A stretch of DNA of 64,000 nucleotides from Galerina marginata (lineage: Eukaryota > Basidiomycota > Agaricomycetes > Agaricales > Galerinaceae), in assembly GCA_023014335.1 (NCBI GenBank), contig JAECYW010000019.1:1522921-1586920 (forward strand), in the 5' to 3' direction. Positions within the stretch are counted from its first letter, which is position 1. Each line of letters begins with the position of its first letter. The position numbers were made by a program, and so were the translations under genes. This document shows positions 32,611 to 44,249 of the stretch, one piece after another. Below the pieces are notes generated by a model that was not told the origin of the DNA, did not search any database, and saw only the letters and a program-made list of their open reading frames with translations.

Positions 32611-35503
32611 CTAAGTGGTCGTTGCTATCTCTTTCTCCTTTCGGGAAACCCTGGCCTTAACAGCCTCGTCCCTCCTAACCCTCAACGCCCACTCATAAGC
32701 CTTGCACAGCCACGTTATGTATCCAATATCCTTCGGTCTCTCTTCCATGATCAGCCTATGATGGAGAACTTCAATATCCCTGAAGGTAAGGAGAGGAGGT
32801 ACATTGTCATCCGGAACCTCGGCAGAAGAGGTCATTCGCACCAACGGCCGCTGGCCGACGAGTGAGGTGCGAGTAGATTGCAAAGGAAGTTTCGGGGAAG
32901 GCGTCCTGATGTCATCGGGCGGATATCTCGCTGCGAAGGAGCGTAGTTGCTTCATGGCTTGGCTGATGTTTTCCGTGCTATACATAATTAATTAGAGTGG
33001 ATGACAGAACAAAGGAGACAAAACATACACAGCGAGCACACGAAGCCTAGCAACATGAGCACGCTCCACGACACGCGAATAAACAGGCTTGCCGGCATCG
33101 CGACCAGCATTCTCCATGGAAGTCCATTGCCCCCAAAGTTCATCTGAAAACCGTAAGGCCACCTGCCTTTCAGGACCTCGTCGGGCATTTGCACATCTCT
33201 CCAGTGCGTCTACAAATATCCTTGGGGTCTTGGTGACCTCCAGCTCATCGAATACGTTCCTGAACAGCTCTTGAGCAGTTTCCAGAGAAGAATGCTTGTA
33301 AAATACGGAGAGGTAGGAACCAATCAGGCGCGGAGATAGCTCGACGCCGCTGAATTTTTTTTCGGAAAAAGGAAGAGATGCAGATGCTGGAGATCGCGCC
33401 CCACTGCGGTCACGTAGGATGCGATTGAAGAGGAGCCTGACTTCGCGAATCACCTCGGCGTGACTCTGAGGAGGCATATGTGCGAACGACGGCTCATTGT
33501 CCTCTTCTTCGACAACAAGGTCAGTCACTCGACTATGATTTTGGGTGGTGGCAACAGAGGTTGTGCTCGCCTTGGGATCTGGGGCAGCACCCTCAACTTC
33601 GTCTTGTGATACTAGAGGGGCAGCAGAACGGACAAAAGGAGGCCTGTAAGCAGCATATGCATGGAACATGTGCATCATGATTTCGTCGTCGATTTCAACC
33701 TCAACTGAGTTCGCCTCGCCTTCTACACTGCCTCTGACCATTTCCGCCAGAATCCAGCGCGCACGCGCCAAGTCCCCAATTCTTTTAGCACCCTCCAACA
33801 GTGCACAGAATGTCTTGCGGTCAGGTCTGAATGCAGAATAACCACGGGCATCTCTGTTGGAGTCAAGCATTTGCCTGGCTAGCCTAAATCCTTCGTTGAT
33901 ATAATCTCTGGATCCTGACTTCGCGCAGGCTAATATGACGGCGTTGTAGGAACCCACAGTAGGTGCAATTTTGTTATCTACTGTCATCTCCGTCCATAGA
34001 TCCAGAGCCTTCTCTGGCTCGGAAGAATACGCAACTGAGACTGGAGAGGCACATGCTCGGATCATGAGGCCGTAGAGGAGGGCGTCTGGTGTTGGATGGG
34101 CGACATATCGCATGTGGGTAAAGAGGTCCCAGGCATGGGCACGAGCCAAAGAGGAAGGTCGAGAAAACAGGGCCGTGATAACAGATGTATATGTGCGCAT
34201 GGGCACCGGGGCATTCTGCGCTTCATACTGGTGAAGAAGATCTAGGGCAGAAGTCGGGAGTGTTTCTTTCGGTGTTGCGTTCAGGTGGGCTTGAACATGG
34301 AGATGGCGTTGGGCAGCCGTCGGTGTATCTGTTAAGAGATTAGCCAATTTTCACGGCCAAGCAGTAGAATATCAAACAAACCTGTTAAAAAGGTGGCAAG
34401 AAGCTTGTCGGCGGCCTGTGCATTCCCGGCTGAGGTATATATTTTTAAAAGCTTGTCCAATGCTGTGGTGGGCATCGGAAGTCCTGCAATCTTGTATGGG
34501 GTCGTTAGCGAAATGGGTGAATTTTTAAAAGAATAGAATCAACCTTGGCAATATCGAGAGCAATTTCGCCAGCTGCAAAATCATTTGCATCCATCTGCAA
34601 TTTAAATTAGGTATATCAAATAGAGCATATCAAGAGGAAACGCACGCTAATTCTGACGAGGGCCTCGAATTCGCGTAAAGATAGCACGCCCATCGGAATG
34701 ATGGGTGGTTTATCAGGTACATTTGGATTTGCAGTTTGCCTTGCAGCTTCAGCACGAGAGACGATCTCATGAGCCCGAAGCAGTATGTGACGGTAAGCAA
34801 CTGGGCTTTTTGGACCTTCAACTTTTGTGGCTCCTGATCCATTAAGGCAGAGTCGTTCGTATAGGTCATTCAGAATTGTCGAATCGTCTTCGGCTTCTGC
34901 CATTGCTAGTGCCTTCTGTACAGCTTCCGATGCGGCTTCATCGTTCGATTCCGCCGCTTCCGGTATTGGGACAGCAAGGACGTCCTGATACATGGCCACT
35001 AATTCCTCTTCGGTATAGAAAAATGGCTGGAAGGCCAGCCCCTGTTGGAATATTCAAAATTACAAGTTTCGGAGGTACCAAGAAGTACGAACCTCAGTTT
35101 CGATTGCTTGCTCCAACGCTTTCACCCGTTGTTCGAGTTCTTCCACAGGGTGCATATGTAGCTTTCCTTTGTCGGACAAGCCATTCCTTACAGTCAAAGC
35201 ACCACCGCCTCTCTGTCTTCCGCGTTTGCTAGAAGTGGGTCAAATTTGAGAGGGTGGGTATGAAAGCAGTGCTTACTTTGCAAGCCCAGATGCACTAAAT
35301 CCGTTATCCATAAAGTCTTGGTAACCTGGAATATGCGCAGTGTCCAAAACCGCTGCTTCGTGCACCCCACGCCATCCGAGTGCTCTGTTCCATCTGACTT
35401 TCCTTCCAAGTGAGCTCGTTAACCGGGTTGATGACGCGCTTCCAACCCGAATGAGAGTTAGATCCAGCAATGCCGGTGGAAGAGTAGAAAAGGCATATGA
35501 CAT
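32611..35503 (-). CDS. mitochondrial-type pentatricopeptide repeat protein, 861 residues
   Basis: PPR proteins bind organellar RNA through pairs of helices and act in its maturation or translation. Seven in-phase exons give 861 residues: 35503-35277, 35228-35093, 35041-34646, 34594-34544, 34490-34382, 34328-33029 and 32977-32611. The N-terminus (MSYAFSTLPPALLDLTLIRVGSASSTRL) is rich in hydroxyl and Arg residues with no early acid, as expected for mitochondrial import. Helical repeats with PPR spacing are seen at PMRTYTSVITALFSRPSSLA, DALLYGLMIRACASP, TVGSYNAVILACAKSG, DRKTFCALLEGAKRIGDLAR and SPRLIGSYLSVFYKHSSLE. A GTCACGTG site lies 92 bp upstream of the start. The RNA target cannot be read from sequence. 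Confidence 0.85.
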
Positions 35504-36603
35504 TAACGAAGAGCGAGGGCCGAGGCGTCCAATGGAATGGAATTCGAAAAAGCAAGCCCAATGCTGAAACTATACCCGAAAAACAAAATATATTGTCACG
35601 TGCTTGTGCTTTTCGCGGCCAGGCCCTCAATGGAGCCAAAAGAGGCTTCGTGACACTTCCTCTCTCTTCCTGTATTTGCCACGCACGAAAGCTTGACTAT
35701 TCACTTCAATGGATACTTTGGTACTCCAGTCTGTCTGCTTCTCGCATAAAGACTATGTACGATCGGTGAAGATCAAGAGCCCATACGCTGCCAATAGCTA
35801 TGTGCATCGTCACCGCGGCTTCGTAACACCTGACCCAAAGTTGAACTACTTATGCTGGCAGTGAGAAGTTCGAGTTTGCTCGGTCACTCTGTCCTTGCCT
35901 CGGAGAAATAAAGGGGAAATAGGTCAATCACACTCGGTACCGACGTGGATCCTCTGGCTGCCCACGATTCATGACAGTTCGCGACCAACATGGAGTGCCA
36001 CCATGCACGAGACTCTAATTTCTTGGGAAAAAACATCAAAACTGAGGATATGCGACAAGTGTTCATCGTAATACCGATGTCGTTGTCGACAAGTCGGAAC
36101 CCCAAGGATAAGATCTCTTCGCAAGGTATGTATCATTTAAGTTTCCAAAGCATTCACGCAAACTAAGACGATAAACATTAGATAAAAATTTCGGGCTACT
36201 CAACATTAATTCAACCCCTGCAGTTTTGCCATTGCCCGAAATCCCAACCGGTGGTCAGGGCATTTCTATCTCCGTAAATGTCACTCTGAGCCGTGGCAAA
36301 TTGTGGGTGCCCACCACGACTTGACACTGCTCTAGCTTCGAGCAATGTGGGCGCATAATAGAAACGCCCTGGATATAGCCCAACCTCAGAGTTTTTTGAC
36401 CCACGCTCTTGCAACATTCGTGGCGAAGCGTCATCTGACCTTCCATCATTACATTCTTTCATGGTTCTAGTCCAAGAGATGTTTTCAGAGCGACGAAAAG
36501 GACGGCGTTTCTTCGGCCAATGATCTCCAATGATCTTGTGTAAAGTAATAAAAGCTTGTCGAACGAGAACACTCTGGGTGGCACAACTCCCATCGCATTC
36601 AAA
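35504..36603. other. divergent intergenic region between PPR and first GH5 gene
   Basis: No coding frame is supported. It holds the PPR promoter and the presumed mannanase promoter. Confidence 0.45.
35595..35602. promoter_or_regulatory. GTCACGTG E-box 92 bp upstream of the PPR start
   Basis: This is a perfect RTCACRTG match at a promoter-like distance from a mitochondrial-protein gene. In yeasts Cbf1 sites occur at respiratory genes; regulation here is inferred. Confidence 0.42.
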
Positions 36604-38545
36604 ATGAAGGGCTTTTTTTCTCTGCTATCTATGACTCTTGCACTGGCGCTGTCTTCCCATGGTTTCCCTGGACCAACGCATGGCTTTGTTAAAACTGACG
36701 GAACCAGGTTCACTCTCAATGGTGAAAGGTTCACAGCAGTCGGGTGGGTAATTTCTCTGTGGTCTTTTGGTTTAGTCTCTGATTTTCTTATCAGTGGAAA
36801 TTCTTACTGGGTTGGCCTTAGCGGGCTCAGTCCCTCAGACATGCACAAGGCTTTCTCAGATATTTCGAAAGCAGGAGGCACTGCAGTCCGGTAGGTTCTT
36901 AATTGTTGCACTTACAATTACTTGGCTAACTGATTATCCGTACAATAGTACATGGTTCGCCTGAAATATAAATCATAGCCCATCAATTAACTAACTCATA
37001 AATATCCACTGGATTACTTAGGGGCTTCAATGACGTTTTAAGTCCCGGCACTGGCAACTTCTACCAAAGCTGGTCCGGTAGCAAGCCGACGATCAACATC
37101 GGCCCCACTGGTCTTGGAAACTTCGGTGCGCGTCGAGATACCTTGGATCTGAGGACCAAAGTTGACAGACAAAACAGATAACGTTGTCGCTGCTGCGAAG
37201 GCCAACAATATTCGTTTACTCGTCGCACTGTAAGTGATATTCCCTTTGCCAATGAAGTTTAACACCAATCTCTTGTTGACACAGGACGAACAATTGGTAG
37301 GCCATACTCGTCGCTTCATCATAATAGTTATGTTAAGAAATCCCCAGGGGCGATTTTGGTGGGATGGATGTCTATGTCAACAGTATCGTTGGTCAAGGCC
37401 AACCACACGACCTCTTTTACACCGACCCCAGAGTTATGGTAAGCTCTCTTTTATCTGGATTTTTATCCGCGTAAATGCTTATCATTGTCTCAAAGAGTGC
37501 CTACAAGAACTATGTGAGGACCTTTGTCAAGCGCTACGAAAACGAACCAACAATTATGGTGAGACGGTGTTGTACCCATTGGTTGTTTATTATCTAACAG
37601 TTCGTCTGTTTATTGTAGGCTTGGGAACTTGGTAAGAATGACCTGTATTAACCAGGGCAACAATCACTTACCTTTACGATAGCTAATGAGCCGAGGTGTC
37701 GTGGGTCAACTGGGTAACTGCCTCCACCTCTCTTCCTTTTAATACTTCAGAATTGATGTATCTTCAGCGTCACTTCTGGGAACTGCACCACCGCCACTGT
37801 CACTAAATGGGCGGCTACAATGTCAGCATTCATCAAGGACATAGACCGAAACCATCTCGTCGCCATGGGAGACGAAGGGTTCTTTAACCAGCCCAGCAGC
37901 CCGCTTTACCCATATCAGTGAGCCCTATTCAAAGTGGCTTGATTTTCTCGGCTGATTCGTCGTAAAAAAAAAAAGAGGCACCGAGGGTGTTGATTTCGAG
38001 GCCAACTTGAAGATCAAGACCCTTGACTTCGGGACTTTCCACGTGAGTTATTAAATTCTTTATTACTGGGTCTATTGTGCTCATGGTTGTTATAGCTTTA
38101 CCCTGTTCGTCCACGTTAACATGTTACATTGTTAAAAGCACTGGTCTAACTTCTTGCACAGGAAAGCTGGGGTCAGACTGCTGATCCTTCCGGATTTGGA
38201 GTCCAATGGATCTTGGACCACGCTGCGTTGATGAAGTCGCAAAACAAGCCCGTCCTCATGGAAGAATTTGGTGTGCCAGATATAAAATCAACGGCATACC
38301 CAGCCTGGTATTTGACTATCGTCAATTCTAGTTTGACCGGTGATCTTATTTGGTAAGTGTATTCGTTTTCATGTTCTTGCGAGGGACTTCAACCTAAGTA
38401 TTTGTTCAGGCAAGCAGGATCTAACCTCACCAACGGCCTCACCGCCAACGATGGCTACACTATTTATCCATCAGACCCTATCTACGCTCTAGAAATCTCG
38501 CATGCAGCTGCTTTGAAGGCCAGAGACCGCCGGGAACACCATTAA
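36604..38545 (+). CDS. GH5 subfamily 7 endo-beta-1,4-mannanase, copy A
   Basis: This should be a secreted enzyme cutting beta-1,4-mannan in plant hemicellulose. Fifteen in-phase exons give 386 residues: 36604-36743, 36795-36890, 36949-36954, 37022-37125, 37178-37229, 37285-37296, 37348-37438, 37496-37558, 37619-37631, 37683-37713, 37768-37917, 37976-38042, 38096-38104, 38162-38352 and 38410-38545. A signal peptide (MKGFFSLLSMTLALALS) precedes the GH5 TIM barrel. Motifs seen: HGFVKTDGTRFTLNGERF, RTWGFNDV, VALTNNW, WELANEPRC with the acid/base E195, and VLMEEFGVPDIKSTAYPAW with the nucleophile among E312/E313. No carbohydrate-binding module is present. The last residues (DRREHH) differ from copy B. 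Exons of 6, 12, 13 and 9 nt are needed to keep the motifs. It is intact. Confidence 0.93.
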
Positions 38546-39860
38546 AGAGGGATAGTGCTACCTTCCTTTCCTCCTTGACTTGACACCGAAAGCCATCATG
38601 CACACTATCCATAAAATTCTCATTGCAATATGTATTCCTTCGAACTTCCCTCCGTGCAAGCTGGTTTCATTCTATAGGCTGGGGTGGTGGGGACGACTGC
38701 CATTTTTCTTTCGGGATATATTCGCGAGAAATCCAAGAACACTGAGTACCATGACCTATTAATGCTGTGGATTTATGCCTCCTGGAATCCTTCAATCTGC
38801 GACACGTGAAGTCCTTACTTGAATAATGGAGATAAAATCAGAAGCGGCCCCCGGGTTCCATAAGACGGAATGGGATCATGATCAGGTGCCGGATTAAGAC
38901 TCAGAGCTCCGAGCCATTCTTGGCGCTTCTCAAACGAACTTGAACTCAACCTCTCAACGCTCAACTGCCATATACTTAAAACGTGATATTTGTCGATGGA
39001 AGTAAGGCTACTTGCTTTCTTTTCTAAGCTGCGCCTGAGTGGCTGACGTTTGGAAAGTTTTGGGTCCGAGTTGCCTCTCATATTCATGTAAGTATGACAT
39101 CTTTTCTTCCAATATCTGATTTTGGATCACGGGTTACTTATCACAAATGCCAGGCCGGAATCTTCTATTGGTGCGAGCTATAGCATTTGGTAGACACTCG
39201 GCCTTCCGAATCTTGATTAATCTTGATTACCTGCAAAATATATCGGATTGAATTACTCGGTGGAACTCAGCCGGAAAAACTATTTCGGCGTGCATCTACT
39301 TACGCCAGAAGGACTTCGGTGCGCTAGCTCCAGGGTGGAGTTCCGAGCCACTTTAGGTGGGTCAAGGCCTACGGCAGCGGATCTTGACCTTCGCAGCTCA
39401 AGACCTCAGCCATGACTGGCATGTTTCTTTTGAGTCTTTCATAAATTCTACAGCTTCTAACCCAGTTACAGGAACTGAATTTGCACTTGCCTTCCACGGG
39501 TACTAGAACCTTCATAATATATTTTCCTCTGCACTTGCCTCGGGCTAAAAATAATACTGCCAAGGTAAGTGGACCGTGACAGTCCTTCGAAAACTATGTT
39601 GTCATCAAAACGGGCTTGAAATATTGCCAATCCACAAGTCTTGACCGACGTCGTAGCGGCACGATTCGGTGGCATATAATCATCTGACGGGGTCGTCAAC
39701 GCGTTTCTTTACTATGTCATTCTTTCAGGTATCCTGAAAGCGACATAACTTGGGAGTTTCCTCGGCCTCTTTCAATTACTGAGGTTGCGCTGAAGGATAA
39801 AAGGCTGCTACATATGGCGAATTAAAAATTTGTGTCAAGGTCCCGCACAACTTATTCACT
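38546..39860. other. spacer between the tandem mannanases
   Basis: This is the promoter region of copy B. I looked for a third, broken GH5 copy and saw none of its motifs. A CACGTG hexamer sits at 38803-38808. Confidence 0.45.
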
Positions 39861-41772
39861 ATGCGAAACTTCCTTGCTCTCCTTTCGTTGACTCTCTCGG
39901 CGGTACTTGCAGTCAATGGTGCCCCTGCAGCCGTAACAGGCTTCGTAAAAACATCCGGGACCAAGTTCACAGTCAACGGCGCTAAATTTACTGCCGTTGG
40001 GTGAGTGGGCTGTACATTCAACGGCCTGTAGCTTTTCATTAACCACCAGATGAACTTAATAGCGCAAATGCCTATTGGCTGGGTCTCAATGGTCTCAGCA
40101 CCACTGACATGAACAAGGCTTTTTCGGACATAGCTAATGCAGGTGGCACGGTTGTCCGGTTCGCTTCATCTTTGTCTTTCACGTTCGGTTCGCTCAAGGT
40201 TTGTCTTCGAACAGAACCTGGTTAGCATTTTACCAACCACAACAAGAAAAGCGAACTTACATGATATACTATGAAGGGGCTTCAATGATGTTTCGGCTCC
40301 CGGCAGTGGCAATTTCTACCAAAGCTGGTCAGGGAGCACTCCGACTGTTAACACTGGTAGTTCCGGTCTTGGGACATTTGGTAAGACCGCCAGGTACATT
40401 TGACTGACCTCTTATTAATGTGTGGAATTCAGATAAGGTGGTCGCCGCCGCTAAAGCAAACAACATTCGATTAGTTGTTGCACTGTGAGCAAACACCGTT
40501 GATCTTACAAATTCAATCTTAACAATGCAGCTTCACAGGACGAACAATTGGTAAATTTATATACTCCAGACTAGGAGCAACAGATATACTAAATTTTTAT
40601 CAGGTCCGATTTCGGAGGCATGGACGTTTATGTAAACCACATCGTCGGCCAGGGTCAGCCACACGACCTCTTTTACACCAATGCCAATGTCATAGTAAGA
40701 GTTGTCTCCTACATCTATCGATTCCTGCGTAAATTCAGCTCAATAGAACGCCTACAAAAATTACGTGAAAACTTTCGTTTCGCGCTATGTAAATGAGCCT
40801 GGCATTATGGTGAGACCCCTTTCATTTTCTCCATACATTCTTCATTAATTTCGGGGTATACCTAGGGTTGGGAACTTGGTAAAAATTTCATCTAAATCTG
40901 CACCGCCCGATATTAAACACATTTGCCCACCATAGCAAACGAGCCCAGGTGCTCTGGATCTACTGGGTGATGACAACATTATCCGTGCCACAGTTTGGTT
41001 TGATCTAAACGTCTTGAATTCACAGCTCCACTTCCGGAAAATGCAATACAGCCACCATTACCAAATGGGCGTCGACGATTTCGGCATTTATCAAGTCTAT
41101 CGACAAAAACCATCTCGTGGCTATTGGAGATGAAGGTTTCTTTAACCAGCCCGGCAATGCTCTTTATCCTTACCAGTGAGCCATTCGAAATGGTGCAATT
41201 ATTTATGCTGATTAGACCTCCAGAGGTGGCGAGGGAATTGATTTCGACGCTAACCTCAAAATTAGTACCATCGACTTCGGGACGTTCCATGTACGTTTAA
41301 AGTTTCCTGTGGTCGCTAAAAGACGCTCATCTAGAATTTCATAGCTTTACCCTGTCCGTTAATACCCTTGCCACGGAGTTGAATTGATCTGACTTTTCGA
41401 CAGGAGAGCTGGGGACAAACGGCCAACCCAACTAGCTTTGGAACCAAATGGATCACTGACCACGCCAACTCCATGAAGTCGCAGAACAAGCCGGTCATCA
41501 TGGAAGAGTTCGGCGTGCCGGACATTAAGTCTACGGCATACCCGGCTTGGTATTCCTCAATTCTCAGTTCTGGTCTGACCGGTGACCTTATCTGGTGGGT
41601 TCCTGTCTCTCAAAGAGGATTCTGCGAAATGGTCTGACATTGACCACACAGGCAAGCTGGTTCCACACTTTCAAATGGCAAGACTCCCAATGATGGATAC
41701 GCCATTTATCCCACCGATTCCATTTATAATACCGTCAAGTCGCACGCTGCTGCTTTGAAAGCAAGGGGATGA
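39861..41772 (+). CDS. GH5 subfamily 7 endo-beta-1,4-mannanase, copy B
   Basis: This is a tandem paralogue of the gene at 36604. Its fifteen exons have the same lengths except the last: 39861-40000, 40063-40158, 40215-40220, 40277-40380, 40433-40484, 40539-40550, 40604-40694, 40747-40809, 40866-40878, 40936-40966, 41026-41175, 41224-41290, 41345-41353, 41404-41594 and 41652-41772, giving 381 residues. It has a signal peptide (MRNFLALLSLTLSAVLAVNG), then VTGFVKTSGTKFTVNG, WELANEPRC (acid/base E in NEP) and VIMEEFGVPDIKSTAYPAW (nucleophile). Most of the protein is identical to copy A by eye, with differences spread throughout, so both copies appear under protein-level constraint. The RTW codons come from a different 6-nt exon (AACCTG here, TACATG in copy A) encoding the same residues. 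Confidence 0.93.
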
Positions 41773-42047
41773 AATTGGTAGAAGCAAAATGATATCCAAC
41801 TTGAGGTTTGCATAGGTAGAAGAATTTATGGTATAACTTCGGAGTTTTGCCTCTTTCTTGATTTGGCATATGTAAAAACAACGTAAAAGGAAAATACTAC
41901 CATATTTGGACAACTTGACACAATGCTGGTCAACTTTGGTACGGTCAACAAATATGTATCATTCGATGTAATTGCTATGTATGGCTTAAGATAGGAGTCA
42001 AAAAGTCCCAAATAGAGATAATAGGTCAGGAAGATATACATTATTGA

Positions 42048-43306
42048 CTAATCATGACTCGACGGAGTGCTGGACCCCTTTTCGTGATCATGGACGTCTG
42101 AGAACCTTGTAGATAGGGTGGGAATATATAATGATGTCGATGCAGTGGTTATTCGATCTTGAAAACGAATGGTAGTGATGTTGTGTGTTTCCCTGTGTGT
42201 TTCCCTTAGAAGGGCTTCATCTCTCCACCGAGTCTTCGCCACTCGGATATGGATCAAATTGAACGCGATTCCGATGATTATAACGTCCTTCACGAACGAT
42301 CAGATATTAGGTACGATTGACGGATACAATGACTGTACTCACGGCGGAGGTGGTAATATAGACCGAGTTACTGAGTGCAAGCTGCGAACAGAATGCGACG
42401 AATGATGTTATGGTGTACATTAGTCCTGAATCGATAACGATTCTGAGGACATCACTCAAGCTTGTTCGCTTGGTGGTCTCTCCGCTCGGAGCAGAACTTG
42501 GAGCAGGATTCGACAAAGATGCCTCGCTTTTGGGTTGAAGTGGGCGAATGCCGCTCTCGACACGCCGAATTCGACAGATAATCATACCTGACCGAGAATC
42601 CGAGATGAAGCAGCAACAGTACCTTGAGAGGATGGCAACTTACCTGTCGCGTACACCTTCTGCAAGACGGAAATGGCCCAAAAGATCGTGTATGCAATAT
42701 TCAACATACCACTATAGGAAGGATTTTGCTGGATGTCGGTCTCAAACAACGTTTCCCATATCGTGACTCCCCACCCTGCGAACCAAAGGAACAACGGAAA
42801 AGCTATAATGATCCATCTGCGTCCATAGACCTGCCAACATTGACCAATCTTTTGTGGTTTACAATCAAGAACTTATTATAGGCTGGTTTAAGGTTATACC
42901 TACCAGGGCGCCGTCCGCAACCATGGTTTGTAGGTTCAATGTCAATGGCTGTTGTTTGATTTTTCAGTTTGAATAAATGGGTGACAAAAGGTGGATTCAC
43001 AACCTTGACTATGCTGACCCACCTCTTCCCAAAAGTACCCCCCGGTCCCATTCCTTCTTGGTAGATGAATGCTTGTATGGCACGGGCGAGCCCCAGCGAT
43101 AGGTTTGCAGATGCAAAGAGAAAAAGGGCTATGGTGACCGCTAAGTTTCCCAGCTGTATTTCAGAGCGACGTTTCCATCCAGTTGACTTTCTGAATAATA
43201 TGTATACGCAGTGAAAAAATGTATCGAGGTAGAGGCCATAGCAGATAGCTTCGACAAAAAGAGCGACAAGTTGTGCAGTGTCCTTACGGAAATGGTCAGT
43301 GGGCAT
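42048..43306 (-). CDS. multi-pass membrane protein of an Agaricomycete-expanded family
   Basis: Five in-phase exons, 43306-43004, 42948-42904, 42830-42644, 42587-42343 and 42287-42048, give 339 residues. About seven hydrophobic segments are visible. They include LVALFVEAICYGLYLDTFFHCVYIL, LAVTIALFLFASANLSLGLARAI, WIIIAFPLFLWFAGWGVTIW, LNIAYTIFWAISVLQKVY and SGLMYTITSFVAFCSQLALS. An Arg-rich loop (MIICRIRRVESGIRP) and a cytosolic-looking tail with a Ser/Thr-rich end follow. The opening DHFRKDTAQLVALFVEAICYGLY is characteristic of a large family of uncharacterised basidiomycete seven-helix proteins. No ligand or function is known, and receptor-like topology is only a guess from the segment count. 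Confidence 0.78.
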
Positions 43307-44249
43307 TGACTGCCGAGGTTTGGAAGAAGAGAGCGTCGAGAGTTGGGATGGTGGGATGGGAAGAAGAGCATCTTCTCTATAGGAAGTCAGCCTGTTAAGA
43401 ATTGTTTCTGACTGTCCAAATAAACAAGTCGCAGTTCACATCCCCGGAATTTTGGGCGTCGATCTATCGAAATGGCGGACAAATTCGCATTTGGCCGAAT
43501 GATAGACAGTCGGCAATGATAGATTGTTTCCTATGCATGTCAGGTTCCCAAGCAGTTGAGTTCTATAAAAAGTTTCCTTGAGGTGCCACCAGTGGATGTC
43601 ATCGTGGAAGAGTGTATGAGACACAAAGAATAGTAGTTGATGGTAGCAAGGGATCATTGGCACTTTCAAGACAGCTAGCCGGAAATTGAGAATATCCAAG
43701 GAGAGAACGAAGCTCATACTCATTTGAGTAAGCAGAAGAGTGGCACGGGTAACACTGGCAGCTGTAAAACATCGCGCTGAGTACAGTAAGGAGCTCTAGA
43801 GTCTAGACACAAAAGATTATTACACAAAACGGAACAATATTTTGAGAGGTCAAGTACGCAGCCGTCGGGTGTTTTGTTTCACGAAGGAAGTTTGAAAGTG
43901 AAGTTTGGCAATGGGAGTTTGTTCAAATGGCGAAGGTCGAAACACAAAAGGAAATTGTTTGGTTTAGAGGTCAATACAATGACAGTCACAATAGAAGACT
44001 TGCCCACCAGGGCCTAGAACCTAGAGTCCTCCTCAACGCAAAGCGTTCGAATACTTACCTCAGGCTGTTGCGCAGCCTAGAGCTTACCGTCTTCAGAAAA
44101 TTTCCGGGTTCTGACCTGGTCGACCACCACCCCTGTTGGGTGAGCAATGTTATCACTACTCACAGCTAGGAGCAATGAAAGACTCATACGACCATCCTTC
44201 TTAGTAATTCCTTCGGATCAGCCTCTCTTGGAGCTTTGGAACTTTCGAT
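43307..44249. other. divergent intergenic region
   Basis: A minus-strand frame at 43436-43723 (95 residues, starts MSMSFVLSLDIL) looks partly protein-like but has no recognised homology or conserved context and is not called. I see nothing else here. Confidence 0.4.

Noticed and set aside
38040..38045. CACGTG in the first mannanase gene
   Set aside because: It is formed by an exon end (CAC) and a GTGAGT splice donor, so it is explained by splicing.
43436..43723. 95-residue minus-strand frame upstream of the membrane protein gene
   Set aside because: No recognised domain, composition not distinctive and no supporting context.
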